Assembly (NCBI RefSeq): GCF_000340215.1
Contig: NW_006921537.1
Location: 3,393,685-3,457,684 of the forward strand
Source: Pseudocercospora fijiensis CIRAD86
Taxonomy: Eukaryota; Ascomycota; Dothideomycetes; Mycosphaerellales; Mycosphaerellaceae
Direction of reading: 5' to 3'
DNA length: 64,000 bases
The notes beneath the pieces are model-generated. The model worked only from the letters and a program-made list of their open reading frames with translations. It was not told the DNA's origin and searched no databases. How positions within the stretch are numbered: the stretch's first letter is position 1; each line of letters opens with the position of its first letter. A program made the translations under genes and the position numbers. This document shows, piece after piece, positions 1 to 13,200 of this stretch.

Positions 1-2800
1 TTGCTGCCCCTACGCTTAGTAGGCGGAAGGCCTATAATAAAGTCTATTATAAGCTTAGCAAATAGCTTCCTAGGAACAGGAAGTAAAGACAACTCGCTAA
101 ATAGTAAGTGCTTTAGTGCTTTAACTCGCTAGTATACTATATAGGTCTGTATATACTCCTTTATATACCGCTTACTATTTAGCTAGTAGTATATACGCGA
201 TAGTAACTCGTGCGACCTCTCTATGCTATAGTAACTAGCGAGTTTACTATTATAGTGCCTCTTTAAAAGCTCTTATCTAATCGATTGTTTAGCGGGGATA
301 TAGTATCTGCCCTTAAACTTTAAGTAATCTTTATCGTCGATCGACTAATTGTTATTACTCTTGCTAGATCGAGTCGCCCGTCTACTTACAAGCTTATTAA
401 TGCGCTCGATAGCAAAGGCGTCCCTCTGCTAAGTACGTAACAGCTTATCTATAAACAATTGACTATCCCTATTTACAAGGTTATTTAATAGTACCCTCGC
501 TATCGAACGAGGTACGTATTATATATATCTAATAGTACTAGTAGCCGGAACTACTACAACCTCTTCTATAGTGCTATCGCTATAGATAGCAATATCTTTA
601 ATCGAGTTATTATAGCTCGAGCGATCTACGTCCTTCTTAACGTATACTAGAAGAACGACAACTCCGCTATAGTATTTATTGCCGCCGCGGGGTCCGGAAG
701 TCCGCTTATCCTACGCTTACTTATTAATAATACAGGCTATAGCAATCTTATACTATAGGGTTAGAAACAATAAATTGATGTACTAAGTCTCGCTATCGTA
801 ATTAGGTCGCCTCGATAGGCTATTAGTAGGGTTACTTACGCCTAGCCGATATAATATATTAAAATCAAACCTAGCGAGGTAGACGGCCTATCTAGCCTAT
901 CGACCTATAACCCTAGTAACCTTAGTAATGCTACGGAGGTTGTTATAGTCTATATAGACCTAAATAGTGTACTATGCACTATCGAGATAGTGCCTCTAAT
1001 ACTTAAAGGCCTCGACAATAGCTAGGAGCTCTTACTCGTAGGTCTCGTAGCGACGCTCTATATCGATTATCTTTCGTAAAAAGAAGGCAATTAGATACTA
1101 GTAATAGTCCTTATCTAATTGCTATAACATAATAGCCGATACAGCGAACTATAAAGCGTTAGTTTTAATACGGATCTGCTTGCTTAGTACAAAATAGTAT
1201 AGCAAGGGGACTTTAGTAAATCGCTTCTTTAGACCGTTAAAAGCGGCTTGTATCTTGTTAGTCTATTTGAATTCCCTAGATAGATTGGCCTTAGTTTTAG
1301 TAAGCTTAGTTAGTAGCATTATATGCCTCGAATAGCCCTTAATAAATCGGCGATAGAAGTTAGCGAAACCGAGGAACGACTATAGTTCCTTAATTAACGT
1401 AGGAATAGGCTATTTAGTAATAGTCTTAATCCGATTAGGATTAGCCTTAACACCCTCGGTTAATACGAGGAAGCTAAGGAATAACACCTCCTTAGTAGCA
1501 AAGGTACATTTAGAAGGTTTGCAATACAGTCTATAGGCTCGTAGGCGGTCGAGGACCTTACGCACTACGGCCTAGTGTTCTGCAATATTAGGTAAATGTA
1601 TATAAACTAGGATGTTATCTAGGTAAACTATATAGAGATAGTCTAATAGGCCCGAAAGGGCCCGATTAATATAGGACTAGAATGTTGTAGGGGCATTAGC
1701 TAAGCCGAATAGCATAACTAAGTACTCGAAATAGCTATAGCGAGTACGGAAGGCCGTTTTCTATTCGTCGCCCTTACGAATGCGGATACGATAGTACGCA
1801 TCCTTAATGTCTAGTATAGTATAGAAGTAAGCACTAGAAAGGCGATCGAGGGTCTTATTAATAAGCGGAAGTAGATAGCGGTCTTTAATAGTAATAGTAT
1901 TAAGCCCGCGGTAATTAATATATAGACGTAGGCTACTATCCTTCTTTAGTACGAATAGGATAGGTATACTAGCAGGGCTGTTACTATATCGTATCCGGCT
2001 ATTAGCTAGGTTTTCCTCTAGATACTTACGCAATATAGCAAGCTCTCGTTTACTAAGGTTGTAGAGGGGGCTAAAAGGAACCTCCTTGCCCTCTATAATA
2101 TTAATCTTATAATCCGTCTCTTTAAATATAGGCAATGTCGACGCTAGGTAGTATTTAAATATATTAATGTAGGTCTCTCGGATAGGCTCTAGTATACGAG
2201 CAAGCTAATTAGGGTCTATACTATCCGGGGGCACAGGTTTATCGTTATTACTACCGAGTAGGTCGGCAGTCGGATTAGCTAAGGCAGGTGTTAGGTTGCT
2301 AATAAACAGGACCCTAATATCGTTAGGGCACTCGCTAACATTAATATGTTTAATGTCCTCTTTCCTAGCGATTCTAAATCGCTACTTCTAGAGGCCTAGG
2401 TCTATAGCTACAACGTAGTACTTAAGAACAGGGTTACTAATAATAATATCGGATAGGAGGCTGTCTGTGTCTGCTACGTAGGTAGTAAAGTCTAGTAGGC
2501 GCTTATTTCCGAGGTCGTCCTTTAGAGCTATAGGAACATAGTAGGCCCTATAGGTTAAGTACCGAGCGTTATTAAACTAAGCAAGGGTTAGTAGGTCAGT
2601 CTTCGGCAGTTGTCGAAGGTCTAATTGCTTAGCTAGGCGATAGCTAATAAGGGCACTAACTGAATTTCCTAGATCTAGTATAACCTTAGTTTAATAGGTA
2701 GTGCCCTTCGTGTCCTATACAAGGTAGGAGCGTGTTATAGCTAGTACAATGTCGATAGTCTTACGCCGTACGAGGCTAATAGTTAGTACGGCGCTTACTC
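1..2800 (-). pseudogene. Pol of gypsy copy A: protease, RT, RNase H, partial integrase
   Basis: The clearest part is the RT at 1761-2135, with motifs [14 protein letters not shown] and [13 protein letters not shown], typical of Ty3/gypsy RT. The catalytic box lies near 1612-1626 and reads YLDN. RNase H follows (about 900-1290) and integrase continues to the window edge. In-frame TAG/TAA codons occur throughout. The family is known to encode an RNA-dependent DNA polymerase and an integrase, but this copy is inactive. All frame breaks I followed are substitutions at CA/TG rather than indels. Confidence 0.85.
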
Positions 2801-4370
2801 TTTTTTCGAAGGTTGTCCTATAGGGGTAGCGTTAGCCGCTAAGAGGTGCTTTCGGTGTTTAGCGGAAGTACGATTAATTCGGGCCTAGTCTTTAGGTTTG
2901 TCGTATTAGCCTAGTAGATAGCTAGTGCTATTACAATTAAAGCACTTCAATCCGGTTAGTAGACTACCGTAGCTATTGTTGCTATTGTTAGCCGAGCGGT
3001 TAGTATTATAGGGATACGAGCCCCTTCTACGGCCCCTATCGCGGCCTCCTCTATATAGCCGGCGGCTACGGCCTCTTCTACGGTTATTGTTACTATTCCT
3101 ATTATTAGCATTATTATTATAGTAGGAACCTTAGTTTCCTCCGCGGCTACTACGATTGCCGCGGTTAGTACTAGCTAGCCGGATCCTCGATTCTAGTCGT
3201 TATTAGAGCTAGATAGCTCGTTCGGCTGTTTCTACTTCGACTATAAATTAAATGCGTATTAGGTTAGCTTGTTCGAATACACGGCGACGGTCTAATTCGA
3301 GGATAAGTTCCTATCTAAGTTTTAGGCGTATTTCCGAGATCTATATAGAATTAGTCTTAGCCGGAAGGTCGTCCTCGAGGGTCTTTAAATAGGCCTCGAA
3401 TAAACGAGCCGATTAATTAGTCTTTTGTTTAGCTCGAAGGTACTAGTCCTAAGCGTATTGTTGCCTTAGTATAGGGTTTCTAAGGGTGTCTAGTATAATA
3501 GTTTTATAGGTCTGCTACTAAATAGTAGTCTAGTTATTAAGGGAGTTAAAATAGTTATCCTATATACGCTTTAGGTCGCTATTAATATACTATATAGCGT
3601 ATACGACTAAGGAATAGTCGTCTAGTAGCGCTCTTAGTGCGTTGCGCTAGTTAAGCTTATAGTTACGAATGTAGTCGTTATACTGCTTCCGGCTAGAGCT
3701 ATTAAACACGGTATAGTCCTTAAGCTTAGTATCCTTCTTTTAAATTAGGACTAATAGTAAGGAAGGCCCTATTGTCGGCTTAGTGTTAGTTATTAGGGCT
3801 TCCTATAGGCGACGAATTTCGAGGAGATTATCCTTTAGCTATTGTTCTTAGCGCAAGGCAGTAAGCCTATTTTAAGTAGCTCCTTAAAGTCTCGCTACTA
3901 GTTAGGGACTAAAGGCTAGTTAGCTATATCGACGGTTAATAATATTGTTAAGAATGTCGTCGACAGACAATTCTAGGTCGTTACCTAGAATTACAGGTTC
4001 TTTAGTAGGCTCTCCGGTAGGCTCTTTAGTAGGAGGCACTTTAGCAGGTGCTTTAGTAGGCACTTTAGTAGGCACTGTGCTACTAGTATTGTTATTGCTA
4101 GCGCTGCTAGCGGCAGCACGGTTGTTGTTTCGTAATAAACCGGCTATTATAATAGGGGGTAACACTAATAATGTATTATTAGCCCCTAAGATACGGATAT
4201 AGCGGAATTAGTAGGTATTAGTCTAGTACGATTGACTTAGTGTAATAGGCCGTATAGAAGGCCTTGCTTAATAATTAGTACGGTTGCTTCGATAGAATAG
4301 TACGTATAGGTCCTATTCTTTAGGCGCAATATAGTTAGATTAGTTTTATTCGTAGCTATACCGCTAAAAG
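2794..4370 (-). pseudogene. Gag of gypsy copy A (RIP-inactivated)
   Basis: This is the capsid/nucleocapsid polyprotein reading frame on the minus strand. The longest open piece (3920-4165) holds a low-complexity Pro-Thr-Lys region built from PTK-x-P units (about residues 30-58 of that piece), then a conserved segment ending NRRYS. Downstream there are Arg/Asn/Gly-rich stretches and a CCHC zinc knuckle near 2900-2950. The frame closes at TAA about 2794-2796, with pol following in another frame. Many in-frame TAG codons show that the protein cannot be made. Start is approximate because the natural ATG is not recognisable. Confidence 0.75.
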
Positions 4371-4422
4371 CTTAAAATAAGGACTATCTAGCTGCTGCCC
4401 TTAAAGGGTAGATCGAATACTA

Positions 4423-4618
4423 TATAAGAAGGGTATATTAGCAGGTAGATAGGGTAGTAGTAGGTACGAGTAGTATTCGATAAGAAGCTAGAAGGAGAGG
4501 GAGGAAGGCAGGCAAGTTAGCCTATTACTAAGCGCTAAGCCCTGCCTAAGGCACTAAGACCCTAGCTTTACTTAGCCTAGTTATATACCAATTACGTATA
4601 GCCTCTTTAGCCCTAATA
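4423..4618 (-). repeat. 5' LTR of gypsy copy A
   Basis: This 196-bp LTR is homologous to those at 5389, 18776, 25739, 41990, 49841 and 50113. On the plus strand it starts TATAAGAAGGG and ends CCCTAATA, the RIP-altered forms of TG...CA ends read in reverse. Confidence 0.85.
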
Positions 4619-5388
4619 TGTAATTAGTATCTCTAACCTGCCTTCTAAAACTATGCTTCTACGTACTGTTCTATATTTAACTCATTAATAGCGTACCTTA
4701 TAAACTGTCCGAAGTCGACAAAGCAGTTAGCCTCGTAGATATTCTTCTTAACCTATACCTTTAGTAACGAGAAGGACAATTTAATAGGATTGAAGTCCGG
4801 TAAGTATAGCGGTAGCATCTTTAGGTATATACCTACTTATCGATACGCCTCTTTTATACCGTCGGTACGATAGATTAACGTATTATCTATAACTAATACT
4901 ATACCTGCTTCTATCTGTAGAAGAATAGTATACTTTAGCTAGTGCTCGAACATTAATCCGGTAATAGAGCCTTAGTAAATAAGCGTACCTTAAAGGTATC
5001 TATTAACCCCGATTATAGGTAGAATACTCTACCTCTTCGACCGTATAGTACTGCCCTCTTTATAGATTAGACGATTAATAGGACCGTATCTATACTTCCG
5101 CTACCTAGTACGCTTATTCGAAGCACTCTTATCGATAGTAACGACCTTGTCCGGCGACACGCCTATTTGCTATATTCTAAAGTTATCGCGTAGCTCGCTA
5201 TTTTGCTTATATGCGATACGAAAAGCCTTCTTCCTCGTCTACCTACGCTCCTTTAATATACGCGATATTGTCGGCTAGCTTATAATAACGCTAAACTTGT
5301 TATATAGATACTATATTACCTTATCTTAGTACGCCGTCGGTCGATCGGTAAGGAACTCGAAGATGCGCTATAGTAAGAGGCGGATTAG
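4619..5388 (-). pseudogene. Tc1/mariner-type DDE transposase, middle and C-terminal part
   Basis: Read on the minus strand this encodes a DDE_3-type transposase. From right to left I see a helix-turn-helix region with PTISRILKERR, then VVTIDKSASNKR around the first catalytic Asp (the following acidic residue is Lys), VIDNTLIYRTDGI around the second Asp, and LPDFNPIKLSF, the hallmark segment of this family that carries the last acidic residue region. Stops are TAG/TAA in CA/TG contexts. The N-terminal part continues at 25936-26222, because gypsy copy B sits in the gene with an ATTAG duplication. The extreme C-terminus runs into gypsy copy A at 4618. Confidence 0.85.
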
Positions 5389-5585
5389 TATTAGGACTAA
5401 AGAGGTTATACGTAATTAGTATGTAACCGGGCTCGAGTAAAGCTAGGGTCTTAATGCCTTAGGCAGGGCTTAGCGCTTAGCAATAGGCTAACTTGCCTAC
5501 CTTCCTCCCTCTCCTTCTAGCTCCTTATCGAATACTACTCGTACCTACTACTACCCTATCTACCTGCTAATATACCCCGCTTATA
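5389..5585 (+). repeat. 5' LTR of gypsy copy B
   Basis: This 197-bp LTR begins TATTAGGACTAAAGAGG and ends CCGCTTATA. It is preceded by the ATTAG duplication. The subtype matches the LTR at 25739-25935 rather than those at 18776, 41990 or 49841. Confidence 0.88.
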
Positions 5586-5639
5586 TAGTATTCGATCTAC
5601 CCTTTAAGGGTAGTAGCTAGATAGTCCTTATTTCAAGCT

Positions 5640-6242
5640 TTTAGCGGTATAGCTACGAATAAGACTAATCTAACTATATTGCGCCTAAAGAACGGGACCT
5701 ATACGTACTATCCTATCGAAACAACCGTACTAATTATTAAGCAAGGCCTTCTATACGGCCTATTACACTAAGTCAATCGTACTAGACTAATATCTACTAA
5801 TTCCGCTATATCCGTATCTTAGGGGCTAACAATACATTATTAGTATTACCCCCTATTATAATAGCCGGCTTATTACGAAGCAACAATAACCGTACTACCG
5901 CTAGTAGCGCTAGCAATAACAACGCTAGTAGTATAGTGCCTACTACTAAAGTGCCTACTAAAGCACCTACTAAAGTGCCTTCTACCGAAGAGCCTACTAT
6001 AGGACCTACTAAAGAAGAACCTATAATTCTAGGTAACGACCTAGGATTGCCTATCGACGACATTCTTAACAATATTGTTAACCGTCGATATAGCTAACTA
6101 GCCTTTAGCCCCTAGCTAGTAGCGAGGCTTTAAGAAGCTACCTAAAACAGGCTTACTGCCTTACGTTAAGAACAATAGCTAAAGGATAATCTTCTCGAGA
6201 TTCGCCGCCTCTAGGAATCTCTAACAACTACTACTAAGCTAG
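5640..6242 (+). pseudogene. Gag of gypsy copy B, N-terminal part
   Basis: This stretch aligns with the gag of copy D (19020-19640), including the Pro-Thr-Lys repeat region at about 5930-6030. The only sizeable open frame here is on the opposite strand and is a shadow. The frame is broken by TAG/TAA codons and then by insertion of the 12-kb element at 6243; it resumes at 18306. Confidence 0.75.
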
Positions 6243-6522
6243 TATTGGCTAGTAACCGGCCCTACATACCTAGGCTGAGTTTTGAGCCTATATAAGAGGC
6301 CTCCTTCTGCATTATAGATAGAGCACTAACCTCGTATAGCACATTGTTTATGTTACACTTCTATAATGCCTATGTTGTAGGGCTCTAGTTATCAGCCTAA
6401 GCAACCGTCTTATTATCCTATTATGCTAAACATAGCTGCCTATATTGCTATAGGTTATGTTACCCTCGGTAGCCTATACTATTACTGCTAGTAGTAGTAG
6501 TAGTTTTGGTGTCCGTCCTTTA
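6243..6522 (+). repeat. 5' LTR of the 12-kb element, with TATA box
   Basis: This 280-bp LTR starts TATTGGCTAG and ends GTCCTTTA. A TATATAAG box is at 6289-6296. I count 13 differences from the 3' LTR, and each is a transition at a CA/TG/TA site. Confidence 0.88.
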
Positions 6523-7339
6523 TTAGAGCCGAAGGTAGGGCTATCTCTTCATATCTAATAGGTTCGGGTATGTTGAAGGTGGTCTCTAGGCACGAATAGC
6601 TATAACTAAAGCGAGGGTACGATAAGAGCCTACGATACGGACGATACCGAAGTATCTTAAGGGGCTATTACGACAAGCAGAGAAACCTCTTAACGAGGGC
6701 ATCGCTTTAACCCCGAAAAGCTACAAACCCTTAGGACTGTTACAGCTTAGGGCCTAGTCTATAGCTATAGCTAGCTTCTAAGGACTCGGCTCCGGGTCGA
6801 AGACCTATTTAGCACCGCTTGCTCGAGATAAGCCCCGCCTAAGGAGGAGATAGACTAATCACCTATCGGCCTTGCTTGGTTTACTAAGACTATTAATTGA
6901 TAGCAAATACGGATTGCAGGTCGGATAGCCGGGGAGTCCCCTATTAATCGGGTAGGGCGTTCCTAGATTCGTAGCCTCGCTTAGATAGTGCTTAGCCTTC
7001 TACTAGAAAAAGAAGGCCACCGCCCCCCCGCCTAGCTAAAGGAGATACGAGCTAGTTTCTAGGATCTAGGTGTGAATAGAGATTGCAGTCTCTCCCTCCG
7101 AGCGGCTTTTGTCTAAAATCTACTAAACTCAGCTCCTAGAGGTAGTTAGGCGACCCCTAGGAGGCTAAATCCTAATGCTACCCCGGGGGTAATACTAGGA
7201 GAAACAGCCTAATATACTACTCTCTCGTATAGCAACATTACAACAAACCAAACAGACTAAAGTCACTAAAAACACATTTATATAGCATCCTATTTCAACT
7301 TTATATAGCATTCTATTTCAACTATTTCAACTATTTTAC
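6523..7339 (+). other. 5' leader of the 12-kb element
   Basis: No coding frame is apparent. The stretch contains the first copy of the dispersed palindrome (7171-7199) and, near its end at about 7277-7330, a small tandem duplication of a TATAGCATYCTATTTCAACT-like unit. A tRNA primer-binding site should lie just after 6522, but I do not recognise one. Confidence 0.6.
7171..7199. repeat. Dispersed palindrome, copy 1
   Basis: This is a 29-bp near-perfect inverted repeat around CTACCCCGGGGGTAA. The mismatches between arms are C/T or G/A changes. It lies in the leader of the 12-kb element. Confidence 0.75.
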
Positions 7340-10290
7340 AACAATCGAATAAGCTCTAGCTCTAGCGAAAACGAATATCGAGAATTAGCGGAATCCTCTA
7401 AATCCGAAAACGCCCCTAATCCTATTAACGAAGAAATTAGGCGGCGACTAGTTAATATAAGTAAGCCTCCTGCGCCCTCTACGCTAGAGGCGCTCTATAC
7501 TGTCCTTATAAAAATAATAGAGAAGCAAACTAAGCTTCTCCGTTAAAACAAGCGTCGCCCGCTAGAGCTAGGGAGTAGGGCAAATCCCCTATTCGAAGGG
7601 TAGAACGCTATAGCACATATTAAGCGCTTTAAGGAAGGCTTAGTTAATTACGAGCTCGATAGAGAATCCGACTAGTATAAGATTCGGTCCTTTACGAGGA
7701 CTACCTCCTCTAAGCTTTACCGAACCCTTAAAACCCTAGTTAGCTACCTAGAAAAGGACGACAAGTCTAATGCTAACTAGGAGACCTTTAAGATAGCCTT
7801 TATAAGGGAGTATCGGGAGCGCGATAGCCGTCGTATTAAAGGCAGTCGTGCGTAGCTCGAGTCCCTCTACTTAGTAAGGCGTACTAAGGATAACGACCTA
7901 AAGGGGTATGTCCGCGAGTTTATCGAGTTAGCGGATAGCATCGAACAGAGTAACCTCGAAAACTCTTAGAGAACAAGGCTACTCCTCTAGGGGTTGCCGT
8001 AGCCTATAGCTTAGCGTATCTTCCGTCGCTGCAAGCTTAGCGAGTCCGATCCTAAGAGCTTTAGGAAGTACAAAGAGGTCCTAGTATGTGTCAAGGCCGA
8101 TATTAATAGCATAGCCGATGCGAGGAAGTTCATCTACGGCGAAGACCGGAATAACCTAGCGTAGGTTAGGAAAGAGGCCTTAGGAAATAAGGGACCTAAG
8201 TTCCTTCCTAAATCGCAAAGTAGTCCTAAGACCGTGACTCCTACTATTACTAAGCACTCTTAAGACGTTGCGGACTTAGCTAAATCCCTAGCCTAACTAA
8301 ACCTGAATACGAAAGCATTGTAGCGAGTTAGGGAGGTTATTAATGCTACTATACTAGGCGATATACCGCCAGTCTACTAGGTTTTAGATCCTAACTACCC
8401 TAAAGCCCCTTTAGTAGATATCTACGCTATACGGAAGATCTATTCCGACTTAGATAGCAAGTGCTAGATGTGTAGCGGGTTCAAACATGTCTAATCGTCC
8501 TGCCCTATCTAGAAAGAGCTTTTTAAAAGGAAGCTTATTATGTAAGTAAATAGCCGATTCTACTATATAGACACCGGCGACAAGATTGATTTCGAATAGG
8601 ATCGGAGAGCCCCGAAGCTGCCTTAGCTAAAGACCCTTCTAGAAAAGAAGTATAGCGGCAAGATCGAGTTTAAGGACACTAGGAACAGTACCCTCGCCGC
8701 TATTGCTAAACGAGAAACTTAGAAGGTTAGGGCAAAACAGGTTAAGGAGCGAAGCAGTAACGGAACTACTAAGCCTATTAAAGTTAACTTTGTTTCTTAG
8801 GATCCGGACGCAGTTACTAATGTTTACGCGGTTACTAAGAACAGTATAGATGTCTACGCTACTATACGGTCTTAGACCTAGTCCTAAAGCAAGGGCAAGA
8901 GCCCTTAGAACCCTACTCGCCCTAGTACGGCAGCCCCTACTAGGGTACTAAAGAACAAGGCGGCCGATAAGGCTAAGCAATAGCGAGAGTTAACCGCTAA
9001 AACTAAGACTCTCTAGACAGCTGCAGACCGCGCTGCCCGATCTAGCACCGTACCTAGCACCGCCCCTAGCACCCTACCTATAGAAAGCCTAGTCGTCCTA
9101 GAGACTCTAGAGGTCGATATAGAGGATGTAACTACCGACATTAGTAGTACCCTAGGCCTAGCTAACCTACCTGCCTATAAACGGAAGTTATCCGACCTAA
9201 AGAGCTTTCGCTTTAATAGGTACATAAAAAAGTATAGTACTAGCCTAGCTAACTCCTTAGATATAAAGGCAAACGCTCTCTTCTAGGCTTTATAGTTTCT
9301 AGACCTTAAGTCTAACGTGTCTATAGGTAAGCTGCTAGTATACGGTTTGCCTACTAACCTGTTCTAGAGCCGAATCCCTAACGATACTACCTTTATAAAA
9401 GACCTCGCTGCCCTCCGACGAAAACAGGGACGAGAAGACTATATCGACGTCTCTTCCCTATAGTTCCTTCCTGAATTTTTAGGTGCCTAAGAGTTAGCAG
9501 AAGGCGAATCGGTAACCTACGAGAACTAAGAGACTATCGATAATGCTAACGAAGAGGGAGTTAAGGAGATAGGCCGAGGGGATAGTAATAATCCCGACCC
9601 TACTCTAGTTTTAGTTTCTATTAAAGCTGTCCGATTTACTAGCTAACAAATCGGTCGAGCAGGACCTCCTCGACCTAAGGAACTTTACTCTATCCCTAAT
9701 AATGTAGACCTTTCTATAGTTACCCGTTCCTTCGCCGTCGTTCCCGCTATCTATATTTAAGTTACTATCGGGAGCTATAGTTAATAGATGCTAGCAATGC
9801 TTAATAATAGTTCGGAGTTACTTATTATAAGTAAGCGTTAGGCTAAACAACTTAGGCTGCTAATAAACAGAGACATTTCCCTAGGCATATAGGGAGTAAA
9901 TAGGGAGGTTGCGCTAGTAGGTGCTTGCTACAATGTTATAGTAGACGCCTTCGGTATATGCTTTTCCTTTACCTTCTAGATTGCCGCCGACCTAAACACG
10001 CTAATTATTCTAGGTCGACTATAGTCTCGTATAACTCGTAGTATCTAGCGCAACTGCGACGATGGCTCCTAGGAGGGAACTATCGCTAACTAGAAGGGCA
10101 ACCGAGTCGTGTTTACTAGTTATGTCGGCAACACTAGCTACAAATCCTACGAGGATATCCTTGCTGCTTCTAGACGGTCTTCGGGAAACGCTACGGCGCG
10201 GTTGTAAGACCGGCAATCTGCGCTATAAGTTAGTGTAGCTTAAATAGGTCATTTCTAGAAGTGCGCCGCTCCGTACGTTAAGGCAAGTTT
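7340..10290 (+). pseudogene. Gag-protease of the 12-kb element (RIP-inactivated)
   Basis: Reading one plus-strand frame through TAG/TAA codons gives a Gag of about 800 residues followed by a retropepsin-like domain. Supporting motifs are a serine-rich acidic N-terminus, a capsid-like segment (NAIAHIKRFKEGLVNYEL at about 7605-7660), and a zinc knuckle CxMCSGFKHVxSSC at about 8463-8506 with C-x2-C-x4-H-x4-C spacing intact. Further support comes from Lys/Ser/Thr-rich basic linkers and NSSELLIIS with a later ILGRL segment (about 9800-10020), the shape of an aspartic protease. Pol continues in the -1 frame, so a frameshift or junction lies between about 10200 and 10300. I cannot tell a programmed shift from a later indel. 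Confidence 0.75.
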
Positions 10291-13200
10291 CTAGGCTCTA
10301 TACTAAGAAGACGAGTGCTCGAAGCGATAGCGAGTATAATACAACGACTACCTAAAGCACGAGTTAAGGTAATAATGCTATCTCATACGTCGTCGCTAGA
10401 GGCATTACTACCGGACGCGGGTCTACCCGAACTAACTAATCAGAGCGCGAGTCTAATACTACCCCGGGGGTATTATTACGAATCCAACGTTTTCGCCGGC
10501 GTTATAAATCAGGACCACTAGTTGTATACCTATCGACTTAAGGAAACTTCTAAAGAGGTTTACGCGCTGTTTTATTGCGCTAATCTCTAGGCCTAGCGAC
10601 AACGAGAGAGAGCTCGGGTTCGACAATCGATTAGTGTACACACCCTATATAAGAGGGTAGCTAACAAGATTAAGCCCGTAAAGGGCAGCGTACACATTAC
10701 CGATAGGTCTAATCCTAGCGGAAATCCTAACTAGCGACAAAAGTGCCTTGATTAGGAGGCGACACTACTACCTAGGGATAGTCCGTACGATTAGAAATAC
10801 ATTACCAAAAAGTTCTCTACTATCCCTAGGGGGTTAAGGCTAATAGAGGAGAGGCTTGCGAAAATTAAACCGGGTATCGAGCTTTCGGATCGTAAACTGG
10901 ATTTGCTATACGAGCTTCTATACAATCGCGAAGCCGTATTAGCGTATAACTTCACTTACCTAGGCAGAATTAACCCGGAGGTTGCCCCTCCGTAGAAGAT
11001 CCGAACGATCGAATATAAGCCTTAGGCCTACCTAGGTTTTAAGCTAAACCTAAGCCTACGAGGTATAGTCGAGGATATAATACGGCAGCGCGTAAAGGCC
11101 GGCACACTTAAACCTTCCTATGCCTCGTATCGTAATCTATACTTCCTAGTTTAGAAGAAAACAGCTCCTAGGGAGCTAAAGAAGTACCGTCTGATTAACG
11201 CTATACAGAAGTTCAACGTAGTTACGATTAGAGATGCTAACCTCCCTCCGGAGACTAATAGATTCTCGGAAGCTTTTACTAACTGTATTATAGCCTTACT
11301 AGTTAATGTTTTCTCGGGCTACGACTAGATCCCTCTCTATCCTAATAGCCGCGACCTTACTAGTTTCGAGATACCTCTTAGGCTATATAGATAAACTACC
11401 CTTCCCTAAGGGGCAACCAACTCCGTAGCCTAGTTCGTTCGTATTATAAACTAAGTCCTCGCGGCCTATATCTCCTATATAGCGATGCCTTTCCTCGACG
11501 ATATCGGCATTAAGGGCCCTAAAACCAGGTACGATAATAAAGAGGTAGAGCCTAGCATCCGTAGGTTCTTTCTCGAATATATTTAGAACCTCGATAGTGT
11601 CCTCTGCGACCTAGAGCGAGCTAACCTAACGGTGTATAGGGAGAAGCTTTAGCTCCTATACAAACGAATAAACATTGTCGGGTTTATAACTAATAAGAAC
11701 GGCCGCTATCCTAATAATGCACGGGTCCTAAAGATAGTGTCCTAGCCGGATCCTACCTGTTAGAAGGATGTCCGAACCTGGCTTAGAGTAGTCTCCTACT
11801 TCCGTATCTAGGTCGAGAACTTTGTATTAGTATACAAGCCCTTATACGCCTTGCTTAAGAAGGATACTAAATTCGAATAGACCTCCGTTTACTAAGCGGC
11901 TAAGGATACGGTAACTAAGGCGCTCGTTAGTATACCTGCCCTAATATCTATTAACTACTTAGAGGGTACGGGTTTGATAATTGTTGCTATCGACTCGAGC
12001 GGGGAAGGCTATAGCGAGATACTAATGCAGTGTGACCGTAAGGAGCTATCCTTGCGTTATCCTATTAGGTACGACTCCGGACTATAGAAACCGATCGAGG
12101 CCCGATATGATACTAGTAAGCGAGAATGCCTTAGAGTCTATAAGGCTCTAAAGAAGTTCCGACTATAGCTCTTTAGTGTGTTCTTTCGCTTAGAAATCGA
12201 TGCTTAGACGCTAGTCTATTAACTTAACCGTATAGCCTCCGACCTGCTAAACTCTACGATAGCTCGGTAGGTTGCCTAGATCTATTTGTTTGATTTCGAT
12301 ATCTTTTACGTTCCTAGCAAGAAGCATACTAGACCGGATAGCCTTTCTAGAAGGCCCGCTATAGAAGAGGACATCGCCGAGATAATAGAAGAAGAGGATG
12401 TCGATGCGGTAATTAACCGCACCTTCTTCGCTACCTTCTATATTAATACTATACTAGCGATTACTAGGCCTGCTACCGACGACTAACCTAGCGACTAACC
12501 TAGTAACTAGCCCGACGAGAGCCCTACTACTAACGATAACGACTAGGCTAAAGCTAAGGCGGATGAACTAGAGAGGAATAATATCCTTAATAGGGTCTAC
12601 TCCGACGACTCCTATTATATCGCCTACTTCCTAACCTATACGAAGAAAGCGCCTAGCCTATTAAAGAGTTAATACCGTCGGGTTATTCGCTATTCTCGAC
12701 GATTCCTAGTTAAAGATCGAATCCTTTAGCGACAAGCGATAGTTAATGCGCCTCTCTAGCGTATTATTAACGACCTAGCAGCCCGATAAGAGATCCTTCG
12801 TTCCGTTTACGATAAGCTCGGCTACCGGGCGGCGGAGGGCACCTTCGATGTCCTTCGTCGGCGCTACTAGTAGGATAGCGTATAGGCCGATGTCTCTCGC
12901 TACTATAAGAGCTGTCCTAAGTGCAATTTTAGGAATAGCTACCGTCGGCTAGGCGAGCTGCGTATCCCCGCTGCCTAATTAGTTAGTAAGCAATAGTACG
13001 GTAATAGGGTTTATCTAAGCCGGAACAATAGCCTCTATATTATTCGGGAAGGTCTTTCTCGATAGCCTAAGGCCTATTATTTCTATAAGGGCTACGGCGC
13101 TATCAATGCTCGTAATATAGCTACCTTCCTGTTTAAAGATCTCTTTTGCCGCTAGGGAACGCCCTACGAGATTATCTTAGATAACGCTACGAACAATATA

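Larger units (their letters stand above)
1..4618 (-). mobile_element. Ty3/gypsy chromovirus copy A, truncated by window edge
   Basis: This is a minus-strand LTR retrotransposon whose 5' LTR (4423-4618), gag and most of pol are in the window; the integrase C-terminus, 3' region and 3' LTR lie to the left. It is the same family as copies B, C and D. Gag, protease, reverse transcriptase, RNase H and integrase order is that of Ty3/gypsy. It is riddled with TAG/TAA codons at positions where C copies encode Gln or Trp, and the RT box reads YLDN instead of the two-aspartate form, so it is dead. The right flank (TGTAA at 4619-4623) is the candidate target duplication; its partner is outside the window. 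It interrupts the C-terminal end of a mariner transposase. Confidence 0.9.

Noticed and set aside
5806..6072. Open frame on the minus strand opposite gypsy gag, and its equivalents at 3945-4202, 19193-19447 and 49396-49599
   Set aside because: These are mirror frames of the gag Pro-Thr-Lys repeat region, which stays open on both strands; the sense-strand homology is to Gag.
10019..10216. Minus-strand open frame inside the 12-kb element
   Set aside because: The plus strand carries the end of the protease region here; the minus frame has no family signal.
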